A model generated the notes under the pieces. The model was not told the origin of the DNA. It was given only the letters and a program-made list of their open reading frames with translations, and did no database searches. From Cricetomys ansorgei (lineage: Eukaryota > Chordata > Mammalia > Rodentia > Nesomyidae), in the NCBI GenBank assembly GCA_026225945.1, contig JAMJFZ010000701.1:1-64000 (forward strand): 64,000 nucleotides of DNA, written 5' to 3'. Every line of letters begins with the position of its first letter. Within the stretch, counting starts at the first letter, position 1. This document shows, one piece after another, positions 42,701-54,844 of the stretch. Position numbers and translations under genes: made by a program.

Positions 42701-44186
42701 AGGTCATATATTGACATTGATAATTCCACATATTTCCAATTATGTCAATACCTTCAAAATTCAATGACATTCTTATGTTCAGACATATATAGGTTTTTAT
42801 GCCATATTTTTGTCACTTTCTTCTAATTATTATGTCACATTGATGGTAGAATATCATATCAATTATGGTATAAGTTCCTTGCAAATATCCTGTGATAACT
42901 TTTTATTATTATTTTATATTTACCTTGTTGATATTACAAATTTGCAATTACGTCAATTTGTTTCATTTATGATGAGATATATTTACTTTGATGATTTACA
43001 TAAACCACATTATCATGCCATGTCCTTACAAGTGTAAGGTGACTTGTTTCCAATTATGATGTCACATTCTTACATTGATATTGTGGTATAACATCCCAAT
43101 TAAGTTGTCAGTTCCTTCCAAATATGTTATATCATTCTCATTATATTTTCATATATTTATGTTATTTATTGCATGTCATATTATGATGGTGTCACATAAT
43201 ACTAATTATGTTGGCATGTCTCTCCAATTATCACATTATTTCTTTCTATGATATAACATAATTTACTAGTGTCTTATTATCTCGATTATGCTCTCACATC
43301 CTTACATTAATTTTGGCACATCATCTCAATTATGTCTGCTTCTTTGAATTATAATGATGTATATTTACACTGATAATATCAAATCACCTTAATTTTGATA
43401 TTAATACCTTACAAATATAGCATGTCCTACTTGTGATGTCATATATTTACATTCATGACACATAATTCGCATATGATGTGAAATTCTTCTTATGATCATG
43501 TACTTTTCTTGCAATTGTGATGTTACATACTTATATTTTGCTGTTATGCCATCTCAATTATGATGTCAGTTTCATCCAATTATTTTGTCATGTGCTTATG
43601 ATATCATATATTTACATTATTAACATATCATCAGATGTCAATTTCTTCAAATTGTGATGTCATTTATTGACACTGATAATCTCCCATGAACCTGATTTTG
43701 ATGACAGTTATTTTCAAATATGATGTCATATATTTACATTGTTTATGTCACAGTATCATTTATGATGTCAGTTTCCTTTGATTATGATGAACATTGCTGA
43801 TGGTACATACCCCAAATTAAGACATATCCTTCCAATTTTCATATTTCCTTTCAATTATGATGTCACTTCTTCAAGTTTATTGTTACACATCACCCCTACT
43901 ATGATGTCAGTAACTTTTATTCATGCTTCTTACTAGGATATCATTTATTTACATTGTTGATGTCATATCATCACAATTATGATGTCATTTTTTCTAATTA
44001 TGATGGCATATACTTACATTAATGATGATGTCACATAATACACATTATGATGTCATATACTTCCAATCATCAGGTGATTTCATTCCAATTATGATGACAA
44101 TTCCTGACATTGATTGTATAACAGGAACACACTCATGATGTCAGTTCCATTCAATTATGCTGTTTTATCCTTCTGTGGTGATGCCA
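39790..44186. repeat. 22-bp-based satellite array, copy 1 main block
   Basis: It is almost wholly built of 22-bp units with TGATGTCA at unit positions 5-12, typically ATTATGATGTCA or TTGTTGATGTCA followed by ten less conserved bases (TATATTTACA, CATCATCACA, GTTTCTTCCA). Different unit types recur in a set order, giving a longer period of roughly 220-245 bp. Units are heavily mutated, so it is an old array. All short open frames here are chance. Confidence 0.92.
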
Positions 44187-45439
44187 AGTGTAGTGAGGGC
44201 TCTGTTTCACAAAGTTCCAGTGCTAAGATGACCTTGATTGACCCTTCACTGCCCTTGACAGAAATTCACTAACACCTTTCTCTTATATTCTTTACTGTCA
44301 AAGGCCACTCACCGAAATATAGAGTTGGAATGATGTAAAAAATGCTGGTGTTAATAAAAATGAAACTAATGGCAGTACCTTGGGAAATACAAATATGCAG
44401 AAATTTGAGTCTTCCTTAGAGAATAGAACTGAGACATACATTCAGATTATAAATAAATGAAATTAGTAAGCATAAGACAGGAGGTGGAAGAAGAATTACT
44501 AAAGAAGAAACAAACTAGAGAAATTCTAGAAGCTGATGAGCTGTAGCTGGATCATCAGGTTTACATGTCCAGCTTCAGAAATATAGAATTAATATGGGCG
44601 GTGAGAGAGATCATGTACTTAATGATATGCTTGGTATGTTCCTGAAAATAAACTAAACAGTTCAAGGAGTCCTAATGTCCTTTTAACCTTTACAGGACTG
44701 CAATGAAGATAGGGATTGTATTGAAACAAGAGCTCATGACAGAGTCACAGAAAAGGACATTTTAGCTCAATGAATTGCCTGTCCTCCTGAGCAAACATGT
44801 CAAATCAGGACTTTCAGGACTTTTCTCATAGCATGGAAAGACAAACAGCAGACTGCTTTTGCTTTTTGAGATCAAAGGAAAAGATGGTGGTCTTATGTTA
44901 AATAGAACAGAGAAAGGAAAGAAGAATTTAACAAGGGTTAAATGTGACTCTTGTTAAAAAGATATGTTTGATGTAACAGGCATTATAATCCATTAACTCT
45001 ATGTTCAACTTAAACAGAGTCAAACTCAAATAGCATCATCCTCTCTACCATTTCTTTAACCAAAAGGCTTTTTTTAAGGAGAAAGATGTTGAGTTAAAGA
45101 AAACGGATTTTATCATAATGTTAGCTTTTAGTTTTGACAAAATTTGCTATTTGCCTGCTTTGTTGATTTTAATATACTTATGTAATCAAGAAGACTTTAC
45201 AAAAATTACTTCCAGAGGGTATGTAATCAATCATCAAAGTCTTAAGTGATTTTGTGTATAAATAAAGCCTTTGACAGTCACAAATTGTCAGAATATGTCA
45301 AGCCATACTGAGATGTGATTCCTCTCTGTCAGTCTCTTATGAAACAAAACTGAATTTGTCCTGCATCTGATTCATCCCTCACCACTCTTTCATCCATCCC
45401 CTTTAAGCTCTTCCCTCACCAAGGCCGAACCTCAGCATT
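44187..45439. repeat. Non-satellite island in copy 1
   Basis: About 1.25 kb of ordinary AT-rich sequence, starting near GAGGGCTCTGTTTCACAAAG, interrupts the satellite. It recurs at 59317-60569. No coding sequence is seen. Confidence 0.85.
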
Positions 45440-46099
45440 TGTGATTATGATAGCATATACTTACAATGTTGATCTGGCACCATTATGATGATGATGGCAG
45501 TTTCTTCTGAAAATAACACCATACCCTTCTTATTACAATGCTGATGTCACAGAATCCACATTAAGAAGTCATTTCTTTGAAATTATCACATCATTTCCTT
45601 CCAATTATGAAAATATGTCACATCCTCGAGGTGATGGTTGATGGTGTAATTTCCTTCCATTTTTGCAGAAATATTTTCCTTATTTTGATTTCCTTTCTTT
45701 ATATTGTTGAAGTCACATCACAGTTGTGATGTCATTTTCTTACAACTGTGATAAGAAATGTTTACTTTCATGATGTCATGAAATCCACATTATGATACCA
45801 GTCTTACAATGATCAGATAATTTGTCCCAATAATGATGACCTTTTCTGGCATTAACTTTGTCACATCATGCAAATTATGATGTCTGTTCTGTTCAATCAT
45901 GGTTTCTTGTATATTTTATTGTGGTGCCATATATTTACATCATGGACCTCATGTCATCATCATTATGGTGTCCATTTCATCCAATGAGTATTGCATATCC
46001 TTAAAGTGATGTTAACACATCCCTCTATTTATGATGTCAGTTCCTTTTCATTATGATATCACATACTCACGTGGATGATGTCACATTGTTGCTATGCTG
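45440..46099. repeat. 22-bp-based satellite array, copy 1 second block
   Basis: The same TGATGTCA-bearing units as the main block, ending abruptly at GCTATGCTG (46099). In copy 2 the satellite continues past the matching point. Confidence 0.88.
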
Positions 46100-47279
46100 G
46101 ATGTCTCTGAACCTTTTACTTGCTCTAGAGATATTTTACCTCCTACTGGTTTGACTCATGCAACCTTGATTTGAGTGTTTGTGCCTAGACTTATTGTACT
46201 CTTTTATACTGTATTCTTTTGATATCCTTGTGAGACCTGTTCTTTTCTGATGGGAAATAGAAGACCAGTGAATCTGTGAGGGCAGAGGGCATGCATAGGT
46301 AGAAAGAAAAAAAACTGATGTCATGATGTATTATTGCATGAGAGAAGAATACAATAAACAAAAAATGCTGAGAAGATGCCACATTAGAGAAAAGCACCTA
46401 CTTCATCAACCAAGGCTTAGTCTAAGAAATGAGTTCAAAATCTGATGAAGACATTCCCAGTGGAGAACCTACATATTGTGGATACCTCAGAAGACCAAGG
46501 TTTCCATTCCATAGTGACAATTCATAGGAAACAAGAATTTCTCCACCAAAATTCTTTGATCAACGTATACACAACTGTAACCTGTGACAGCTGGCATTAC
46601 TACCTTTAGTTCAACTGCCAGATGTGAAATCAACCTTTCAAGACTTGAGCAATGGCTTGATTTAAACCAACATATGCTGAAATGAAAGGTTGCAGCAGAT
46701 ACTGATTTTGAGTAAAACAAAACAAAAACAAAAAACAAAAACAAAACCAAGAACCACAACATCTAAGCTTCTACATCCCTGCTGGCTGTATGACAGGGGA
46801 TAATGAAAATCTCATTGGTGTCATGAGGAAACCACTGTGATCTCATACACAGTAACAAGGAAATAAACTTTCTAGTGTTACACAGTTCCCACTTGCTCAT
46901 GACATTTCACTATAAACTTATTTACTTTTTCCAAAATCACAAGTCTATCTTTGAGTTCTAACTCCTTTTTAGTTCTCTTACCAACAATTTAGGTAAAGTG
47001 GGTTATATAAAGCACACAAGTGAATGAAGGTATTACATTGCCAGTCTAGCAGATTCATAGATTCTTAGACGTATTTCAGGTATTCATGCTTTCATGTCAC
47101 TAGACTGGAGATGAACACCAATCTGTGTTCTGCCTTCAGATACTTCCCACTCAAAAGGACACACATTCTCTTTAATATGCTCTTTTGAATAGCAGAACCA
47201 AAACCCAGTGGAAAGATGCAAAGCAGTAGACGAATAGTGTTACAAATATCTCTTTCTGAACAAACACATGAAAACTGAG

Positions 47280-47323
<44 letters not shown>

Positions 47324-47863
47324 ACACACACACAAGATACATAAGATGGCATACATGCTGACAAATATCCATGCTTCTATTGATTCACTAGCACAGGTAC
47401 CAAGAAGAGATACTTAATTGTGGATTCCTCGAAAATTGCCAGTTTACCTTGGGAAAAGCTTTTCAAATGCAATCACGAAGTCTTCGACAATCTAAGGAAA
47501 GAACTGAAAAACCTGCTTCCTCACTATTGATATCTTTGGGAATGACCAGAGAAAAAGACAACACTCTTGGTTCCTTCTAGACATTCTTCCCACCACCACC
47601 TTCTTCTGTACAACCAGAATCCATGACCTATTTTACTGCTGAACACTGAATTGTATGCATTTTGGCCTGCTATGAATTCTCACCAGGAGCAGGCCATGTA
47701 ATTCAATTGACTGATGAGCTGCTGTTCACACAGATGTCAGTCTATTTCAGTTAATATGCTAGACACAAGAATAGACAATTGTACTCTCTGTAAAAAATAC
47801 TTAGCTCTCTGATCCATTCTTTATAAACTGTATCATTCTGAGCTTCTGTTGATGGTTGTGATT
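46100..47863. repeat. Segmental duplication tail, copy 1
   Basis: Unique-looking sequence matching 62246-64000 at high identity, including the AC microsatellite and an (AAAAC)n stretch at about 46712-46747. No gene is recognised; long minus frames run through the microsatellite. Confidence 0.85.
47281..47334. repeat. (AC)n microsatellite, copy 1
   Basis: An AC tract with one T interruption, at the same place as 63418-63472 in copy 2. Confidence 0.97.
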
Positions 47864-48359
47864 GCATGGGGCACACACCAAAGATCGATCATTGTTCCTT
47901 TTTTAAAAAAGGAGGGGAGAAGTAATAAACGTGCTATCCTAATAAATTACATACATGACACCATTTACCAAGTTTTCTGTACATTTTGAGGCTTGGCTTC
48001 CTTTCTAGGGAGAGTCCACAGTATGTATGTTTACTCACTACTTCATGGGAATTATAACATATATCCCCTATCAATGATTACAATTAGCCAATGATTTTAT
48101 ATACTCAGTCACAAGGATGGACAATTATACTAATGAGAATACATGCTTCTGAACATTGTACAATCAGTGTCAACATGGGCTCCTCTTCAGAGTTTTGATT
48201 GCATGGGAATTCCACCATAGAACATTCTTTCTTTTTTAAGCTTTAAGGTGGCAAGAAGGAGAGGAGCTGAACTTCATCTACAACAGACAGCATATTCTCT
48301 CTGACCTCTGAACAATCCAAGGCTTGCATTCAAATCAGGGAACAACACATTATGAGTGA
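47864..48359. other. Continuation right of the copy 1 tail
   Basis: It probably continues the duplicated segment, but the matching part of copy 2 lies outside the window. No gene is seen. Confidence 0.4.
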
Positions 48360-50089
48360 TCATAGGCTAATTTGCGAGTTTCTTTAGCCCCAGCCTCTAA
48401 AATGGGTTACAATACAGTCCTATGATACCCATTCTTCTACTGTAATCAGGGAACAACTTGCCAAAAAGAATGAACACATGACATGAAAATATGATAGCTC
48501 AAAGCATTTCTCAACCTGGATCCTTGTATTCATCCTGTGGAACTTGACGTAGGTGGAGTTAAGTAACACCAGATTTAAACTGATTCAACGATTTCAGTAG
48601 TCATTTTTTGTACATAAGCCACACAAGCAATGAAACCTGAAAAAAGCAAACTCTTTCTATTTCATTGATTTCTAATATCCTTTGATTCCTGCATGAAGGT
48701 TTCCAGTTCTATAATTTTCACCATGAATAATCACACATCATTCAGCTTTTCGATGATACAAATCTTTTAGCTGTAAATGATTCCTAGTCTGCTAATCAAG
48801 CTACAGTACTCCCAACTCCTTATAATAATAATGGATTTGAAGTTTTTCTTTCAAAAATATTGTCTGAAAGGTAGATGGACTAAGAGTAACCATACAGCTC
48901 TTCTAATGGAAGAAATTTAAAATGAAAAAGAAAAATAAGAAGGGAAGAATAAAACAAAATGAAAGATGAAGAAATAAATCTAATTAGGAGTGAATAATGA
49001 AGATAAAATGATAAAATAATAATATATGAAATATAAATATAATAAATAATATTTAATAAATTAAAATAAATTAAATGAAAAAAATAAAAAATATATAAAA
49101 TATAAAATATGAAAATAACAATAACCTAATAAAGGTAAAAATAGGACATGATAAGGAGGCATGGATGCAGTAAAGAAGAATTGAGGATGAATGGATAAGT
49201 TGAAAGTAGGACAGATGATTAGGAATGTTGTATTATGTAGATAGTGGGGTATATGCCAAGAAATGTGCTATGAGTGTGTATACAGTACAGAGAAGGTAGC
49301 TTGTGACAGGGATTGGGGTTGCGTTAAATTTGGGTCTCTCGTTTTTTCTGCTAGGAAAACAAGAAAGGGCTTAGTAAGTTCCTCTTTGCAAAGCCACATA
49401 TGCACTTATGGGTGATTACTGTTATGCATCCCTGCTAAATATGGCCACAATGGGCACCTGGAACTGTGTTTTTATCTCTGATAAAACAAGAAATCTAGAC
49501 CTCTGAATGCCTAAGGAGATTTCACTGGTCACCAGAGTCACAATACTTCAAATTCCAAAGGCATCAAGGGACCAGTGCCATGTTCTGATGGAAGCAGACT
49601 ACCCTCACTGCAAGGCCTGAAAAGAAACCCCAAGGAAAGAAAGCAGTGTGTATATCACCAAAGACAATTCTGATTCAAGGCAGTATTTCACCTACAACAT
49701 CATATGCTTTTAACCTAGGTCCATTTAATGTGCCCTCTGTAGATACAATTTTCCCAATTTTCTGCCTATTCAAAGACTCCTATATGGCAACCGACTCACT
49801 TTTTCAGGCAATGCTGGAAAATGATATTATTCCCATGTTGAGTAAGTGGAATGGACTTAGGGTTGAAGATTGTACAGGATTCTCATTTCCAAGGAAGATA
49901 GACACTGTCTGGTAAAATGGCTCCACCTCAATGAGAGAACACATTTGAAAAGATAACTTGAATTCCATTATTAGCTGGATGAGCCTAAAGAAGTCTGAAG
50001 AAAAAAATCATTGACACTGGAACCAAAGACAAAGTCATCCCAGAATGAAATGGCAAAATCCTGATTTGTACATGGTATAGGCCCCTCAG
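48360..50089. repeat. Diverged tandem duplication, copy 1
   Basis: It matches 50090-52130 in order: AACTTG-C-AGGTGGAGT at about 48542 and 50297, ATAAGCCACA at about 48614 and 50364, TTTTCTGCTAGGAA at about 49344 and 51430, and AGAATCTCATTT-like landmarks at about 49880 and 51893. An A-rich low-complexity run lies at 48900-49140. No gene is recognised. Confidence 0.7.
48900..49140. repeat. A-rich low-complexity tract
   Basis: AAATAAATTAAAT-type sequence of about 240 bp; the matching place in the other tandem copy (50640-50780) is GAAAG-rich instead. Confidence 0.85.
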
Positions 50090-52130
50090 CTGTCATCTTG
50101 GACCCATTTTGTCAAGGGATTTCAAGGGATTTCCATAGACCTTTAACTGATTAATATTAGGTCCCATGCTACTCATTTTCTACCTGCAAATAGGGAGTAG
50201 CTTGGCAAGGAGGTAAGCATGACATACCAATGAGGAAAAAAGACTCCTGGATGGCTTTCTAAACTGTGATCACTTCATTCCTCCTGGGAATCTTGACCAA
50301 GGTGGAGTGAAGTGACCCCAGATTAATAATGGGTCAGCTAGCCTAAGAAGCATTTTTCCTAGATAAGCCACATAAGCAGTGTAAGTGGACACAAGAAACT
50401 CTTCTGATTCACTGAATTTAAGCTCCATTGTAAACCTTCATAGAGATCTCTGCTTCTCCTCATTTTCACCATGAAGAAAGTCTTAAATGTCTGCTTACTA
50501 AAGCTAGCTGTGGCAGATGCCTAATCTACAGACCAAAGCAAAGTGCTCACAATACCTTGTGTTAGTTCTGGTTTCTTGCCTAAACATTATCTGACACGTA
50601 ATTGGTCCATGATACAGCTATCCTAAGAGACGACATTTAAAACAAATACAACCAAGGAAAGCAAAGAGGAAAGAAAGGAACAAAGAAAGAAAGAAGCATA
50701 AAGAAACTAAACAGAGGCAGAAAGGAACATGAGTAAGAAGAGAACAAAGGATAAATGATCAGAAGTAGATAGTCATCTATGTAGAAAAGAAAACAGGGTG
50801 AATGGCAAGAAGGACAGGTAATTGGGAAGGTTTTATTATGTAGTTAGTGGTGGATATTCTCCTCTATAGAGTTAACCTTAGGTGAAAAGAAATAATGAGA
50901 AAAGAAGAAATGAATGAGCTATGAAGTGAATACAAGTGTTGTGTTAAGATCAAAAAAAGGTAGTTTACTCTAATAATAGTATATTCTCAAAAATGATATT
51001 GAGTAACTACTATTTTTCTTACCTAGGGAATGATATTTCTTCCACTCCAACATTTCTTCATTTCTGTAGATCTTTGTTTAAGACTGTGGTCTTCTGCTGT
51101 TTCATTTTGCCTATCTATTGTTAGGATTTTCCAACTCCGGTTTAGGCTGTCATTCATGTCAACTTTTCTTAGAGTGGATAGAAGAATCGGGGTATGTGGG
51201 AAGTTTTGGAGAGAACAAATAGAAGTGGAAAATATGATTATCTTAAAATAAAAAAATAAAAGCAAAAGCAAACATTGAAGGGAAGAACTGTATATTCCCA
51301 CCTGGATGAGCTTGGGCCAAAATTAGCAGAACATGTAGTGATCCATAAATGAGTTATGAGTGCCTGTGGAGAGCAGAGAAAGCACCTTGCGACAATGAAT
51401 GGGGCTGTGTGAATTTGAGATATCCATGTTTTCTGCTAGGAAGTCAGGAATGGAGCCCATTAACTCTCCCCTTTTCTGAAACCACAAAAGTTAGACTGTT
51501 GTATGAATATTGTTTTGCATCCCTGCTAAGTCTTTTTGTCTCTAAGAGGTCAAGAAATCTAGAATACCACTTACCTCAAGAAACTGCACTTTTCACCAGG
51601 ATAACCAGACCTAGGACAGAATGAGCAGGTGGGGTGTCCTGGAGGAAGCAAACTTCCCTTGGATCCAAAGTAAACTAGTGTTTGCATTACCATGACAATT
51701 CTGATTTGGGGTAGTATTTCACCTGGAATGTCATAAGACATGTTGCTTATAACATAGATCCACTTACCGGGACCTCTGCATAACTGCTTAACATAAGAGT
51801 CCCAGATGGCAAACCACTCACTATTTTAGGCAATTCTGCCAAGTGATGTTTTTCCCATCTTGGTAAATGGTGTTAGGGATGAAGATTGAACAGAATCTCA
51901 TTTTCAAGGATCAGATATACTGTCTAGTAGAATGGCATGTCAATCTTAATTTCTTACACATTATGAAAACTGAATGGAAATCCATTCTTAGGTGGATGAG
52001 GATTCAGAATTCTGAGGTATAATGTCATTGACACTGGGCCAAAGTCAGAGCTGAGATTCCCCCAGTGTGGAATAGCAACTCCTGAATTGTACAGGGTGCA
52101 GTACTCGAAGCTGTGGTGTTGGCCCTATTT
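50090..52130. repeat. Diverged tandem duplication, copy 2
   Basis: It is homologous to 48360-50089 in the same orientation, with many differences and a purine-rich stretch at 50640-50780. No gene is recognised. Confidence 0.7.
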
Positions 52131-52569
52131 AATTTTGGCATACAAAGCAGTCAGTCTTCCCTGGTGGTAATGACACAGTGAACCCAGGCACCCAGAAAAC
52201 ATAAATATTAGAAGTTCAAAGAGGCTATAGTAGTGAAAACACCTACTTCATCCCCCAGAAACCATTCTATGAAATAACTAAAGCTTGTGAGAACTAGTAC
52301 ACAATGTCAAACTCATCTTGTCCTCGATACCTCAGAGGCCTTCAGCTGTCTATACAAAGTTGAAAACATTGCATGAGAAGATATCCACAGACTACAGCCT
52401 ATGTTACCAGTTAACCTTGCCTTGGGTTCTAGTTAAAGGTACAATTTAGCATCCAGGTTTGTGTCACAGTTTTATTGGAAACATCATCACCAATGTAGAA
52501 ATGCAGAAATTCACCAATGCAAAAATGCAGAAATAATAGATGTTACAGGATATTTTGGAGTCATGCAGA
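52131..52569. other. Unassigned spacer
   Basis: Partial resemblance to the 46.4 kb region (gene-free) in wording such as AACACCTACTTCAT, but nothing firm. Confidence 0.35.
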
Positions 52570-54300
52570 GACCCAAACATCACAAAGATTCATAAAGAAT
52601 TAGAATTATATGCCCATTTCACTCTTGAACATAGATGCAAATGAACTCAATAAAATACTCACAAAGCACATCCAAGAACACATTAAAACTTATTCACCAT
52701 GATTGAATAGCCTTGATTCCAGAGAAGAAGGGATCGTTCAATATAAGAAAATAAGTCAATGTAATCCACTGCATAAACAAATTAATAGAAAAAAACTACA
52801 TGATCATCTCACTACAATGTGAAAAAGCTTTTGATAATATCAAACAACCCTTCAAAATAAACCTCACGGAGAGATTGAGGATAAAAGGCCATACCAAGAC
52901 ATAATAAAGCCAAGTAACAGCAGTCCTACTGACAACATCAAATTAAATAGAGGAAAATTCAAAGCAATTTCACTAAAATCAGAAGGAAGATCGGGCTGTT
53001 CCCGCCATTTATAAATATTGAATACAGTACTTAAAGTACTAGTAAGAGCAATGAGACAGGAGAAGGAGATTAAGGGCATATGAATTCATAAGGAAATAGT
53101 CAAAGTATCCTTATTTGCAGATGAGATATCATATATAAATGACCTCAAAAACTGGATCAGGGTACTCCTATAGCTGGTAAACAACTTCAGTGAAATGGCT
53201 GGCTACAAGATAAACTAAAAAAAATCTGTAGCCCTCCTATATACAAATGACAAATAGAGAGAGAAAGAAATAAGAGAAATAATACTCTTCACAATAGATA
53301 CAAATAACATAAGGTATCTTTGGCAACTCTAACCAAGCAAGTGAAAGGCTTGAATGACAAAATCTTTATGTACTTGAAGAGGGAATTTGAAGACCTCAGA
53401 AATGCAAAGAAATCACATGCTCCTCAGTTGCTAAGATTAACAGAGTAAAAAAGGCCACTGTACTAAAAATAATCTAAGGACTCAATGCAATCCCTATAAA
53501 AATCCCAATATACTTCTTTAGAGACATTAAAAGGGCAATACACTACTTCATATGTATAAATAAATAACTTTGCATACCTAAAAAATCCTGAAAAATAAAA
53601 GAACTTCTAGAGGTATCAAGATTCCTGATGTTAATCTGTACTACAGAGCCATAGTAATAAAAACTACATGGTATTGGCACAAAAACAGACATGATGACCA
53701 ATGGAACGGAATAAAGGATACAGATATATATCCACACACCGATGGATACCAGATCCTTTATAAAGAAGCTCGAAAAATACAACGACAAAAAGGAAGCAGC
53801 TTTAACAAATGGTGTTTGTCTAATTGGATGTCTGAAATAGAGGAATGCAAATAGATCCATATCTATTACTGAGTACAAACCTCAAGTCCAAATTAATCTA
53901 AGATCTCAGTATAAAACCAGATATACTGAAACTGATTGAAGAGAAAGTAAGCAATAGCCTTGAGAGCAGTGGCACAGGAGACAACTTTTTTAACAGAACA
54001 CTGAAAGGCCAGCAACAAAGATCAAAGATTGATAAGAGGACCTCATAAAACTGAAAAGCTTCTGTAAGGAAAATGACATTGTCAACAGGGAAAAACAGAA
54101 GCCTAAAGAATGGGAAGATATTGACCAACTCCATTTCCAATAGAGAGTTAACATACAAAATAAATAAAAAATGCAAGAATCTACATGCCAACAAAACAAA
54201 TAACCCAATTAAAAATGGGGTGCATATCTAAACAAAGAATTCACAAAAGGGGAATTTCAAATGGCTGAGAAACACTTAAAGAAATGCTCAAAATCTTTAC
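52570..54300 (+). mobile_element. Old L1 ORF2 remnant
   Basis: The plus strand follows L1 ORF2 from the reverse transcriptase region (AAGCTTTTGATAATATCAAA, the segment before the active site) through CTCAATGCAATCCCTATAAA to the C-terminal GAGAAACACTTAAAGAAATG. Stops and shifts are dense, so it is more decayed than the copy at 18 kb. It stops without a 3' UTR. Confidence 0.85.
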
Positions 54301-54844
54301 GCATATGGGATTGCTCTCTAGGGACAATCAGCTACTGAGTATATCAGACAGTTTGTGTGGGTGTGGCTTGTAGGTGGTTGAAGGGGTGCAAGGTAGAGGT
54401 TAGAATAAGGAAAGGGTTAGGGATGCTTGTTAGGCTCAGGACTTGTGGAGCATAGACCATGGGGTCCTCAATGACACTGCAATGAGACACTTTCCTCCAT
54501 TCTGTGTGCTAGGAGGTTTAGAAAATGCTTCCTCATTCCAAAGGAATGCTCCAGAAACACATGACAATCTGTAACACAGCAGAGGGGACTCAGAAACAAA
54601 AATAGACTTTTGGGCCAGGGACTGGAATCTGTCCCTTTGTGACCAAGCAAGGACATTCTGACTTGGACCTGCCCAGAAATCCTGTTGCAGTCTACTCTAC
54701 TCCACACACCAAGGTGATCACTAAAGCTGCCACGACAAGTGTCATGACACTGAGTGACCATGGCCACAACCAAGCATTTAGGTAAAGGATTTCTGACAAG
54801 AAGGCTCTCCTGGGCTAACATTTGACACATACACATTCAAGGGA
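54301..54844. other. Unassigned spacer before satellite copy 2
   Basis: Not satellite and with no counterpart before copy 1. A minus frame of 122 codons (54836-54468) has no recognised motif and is probably chance. Confidence 0.45.
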
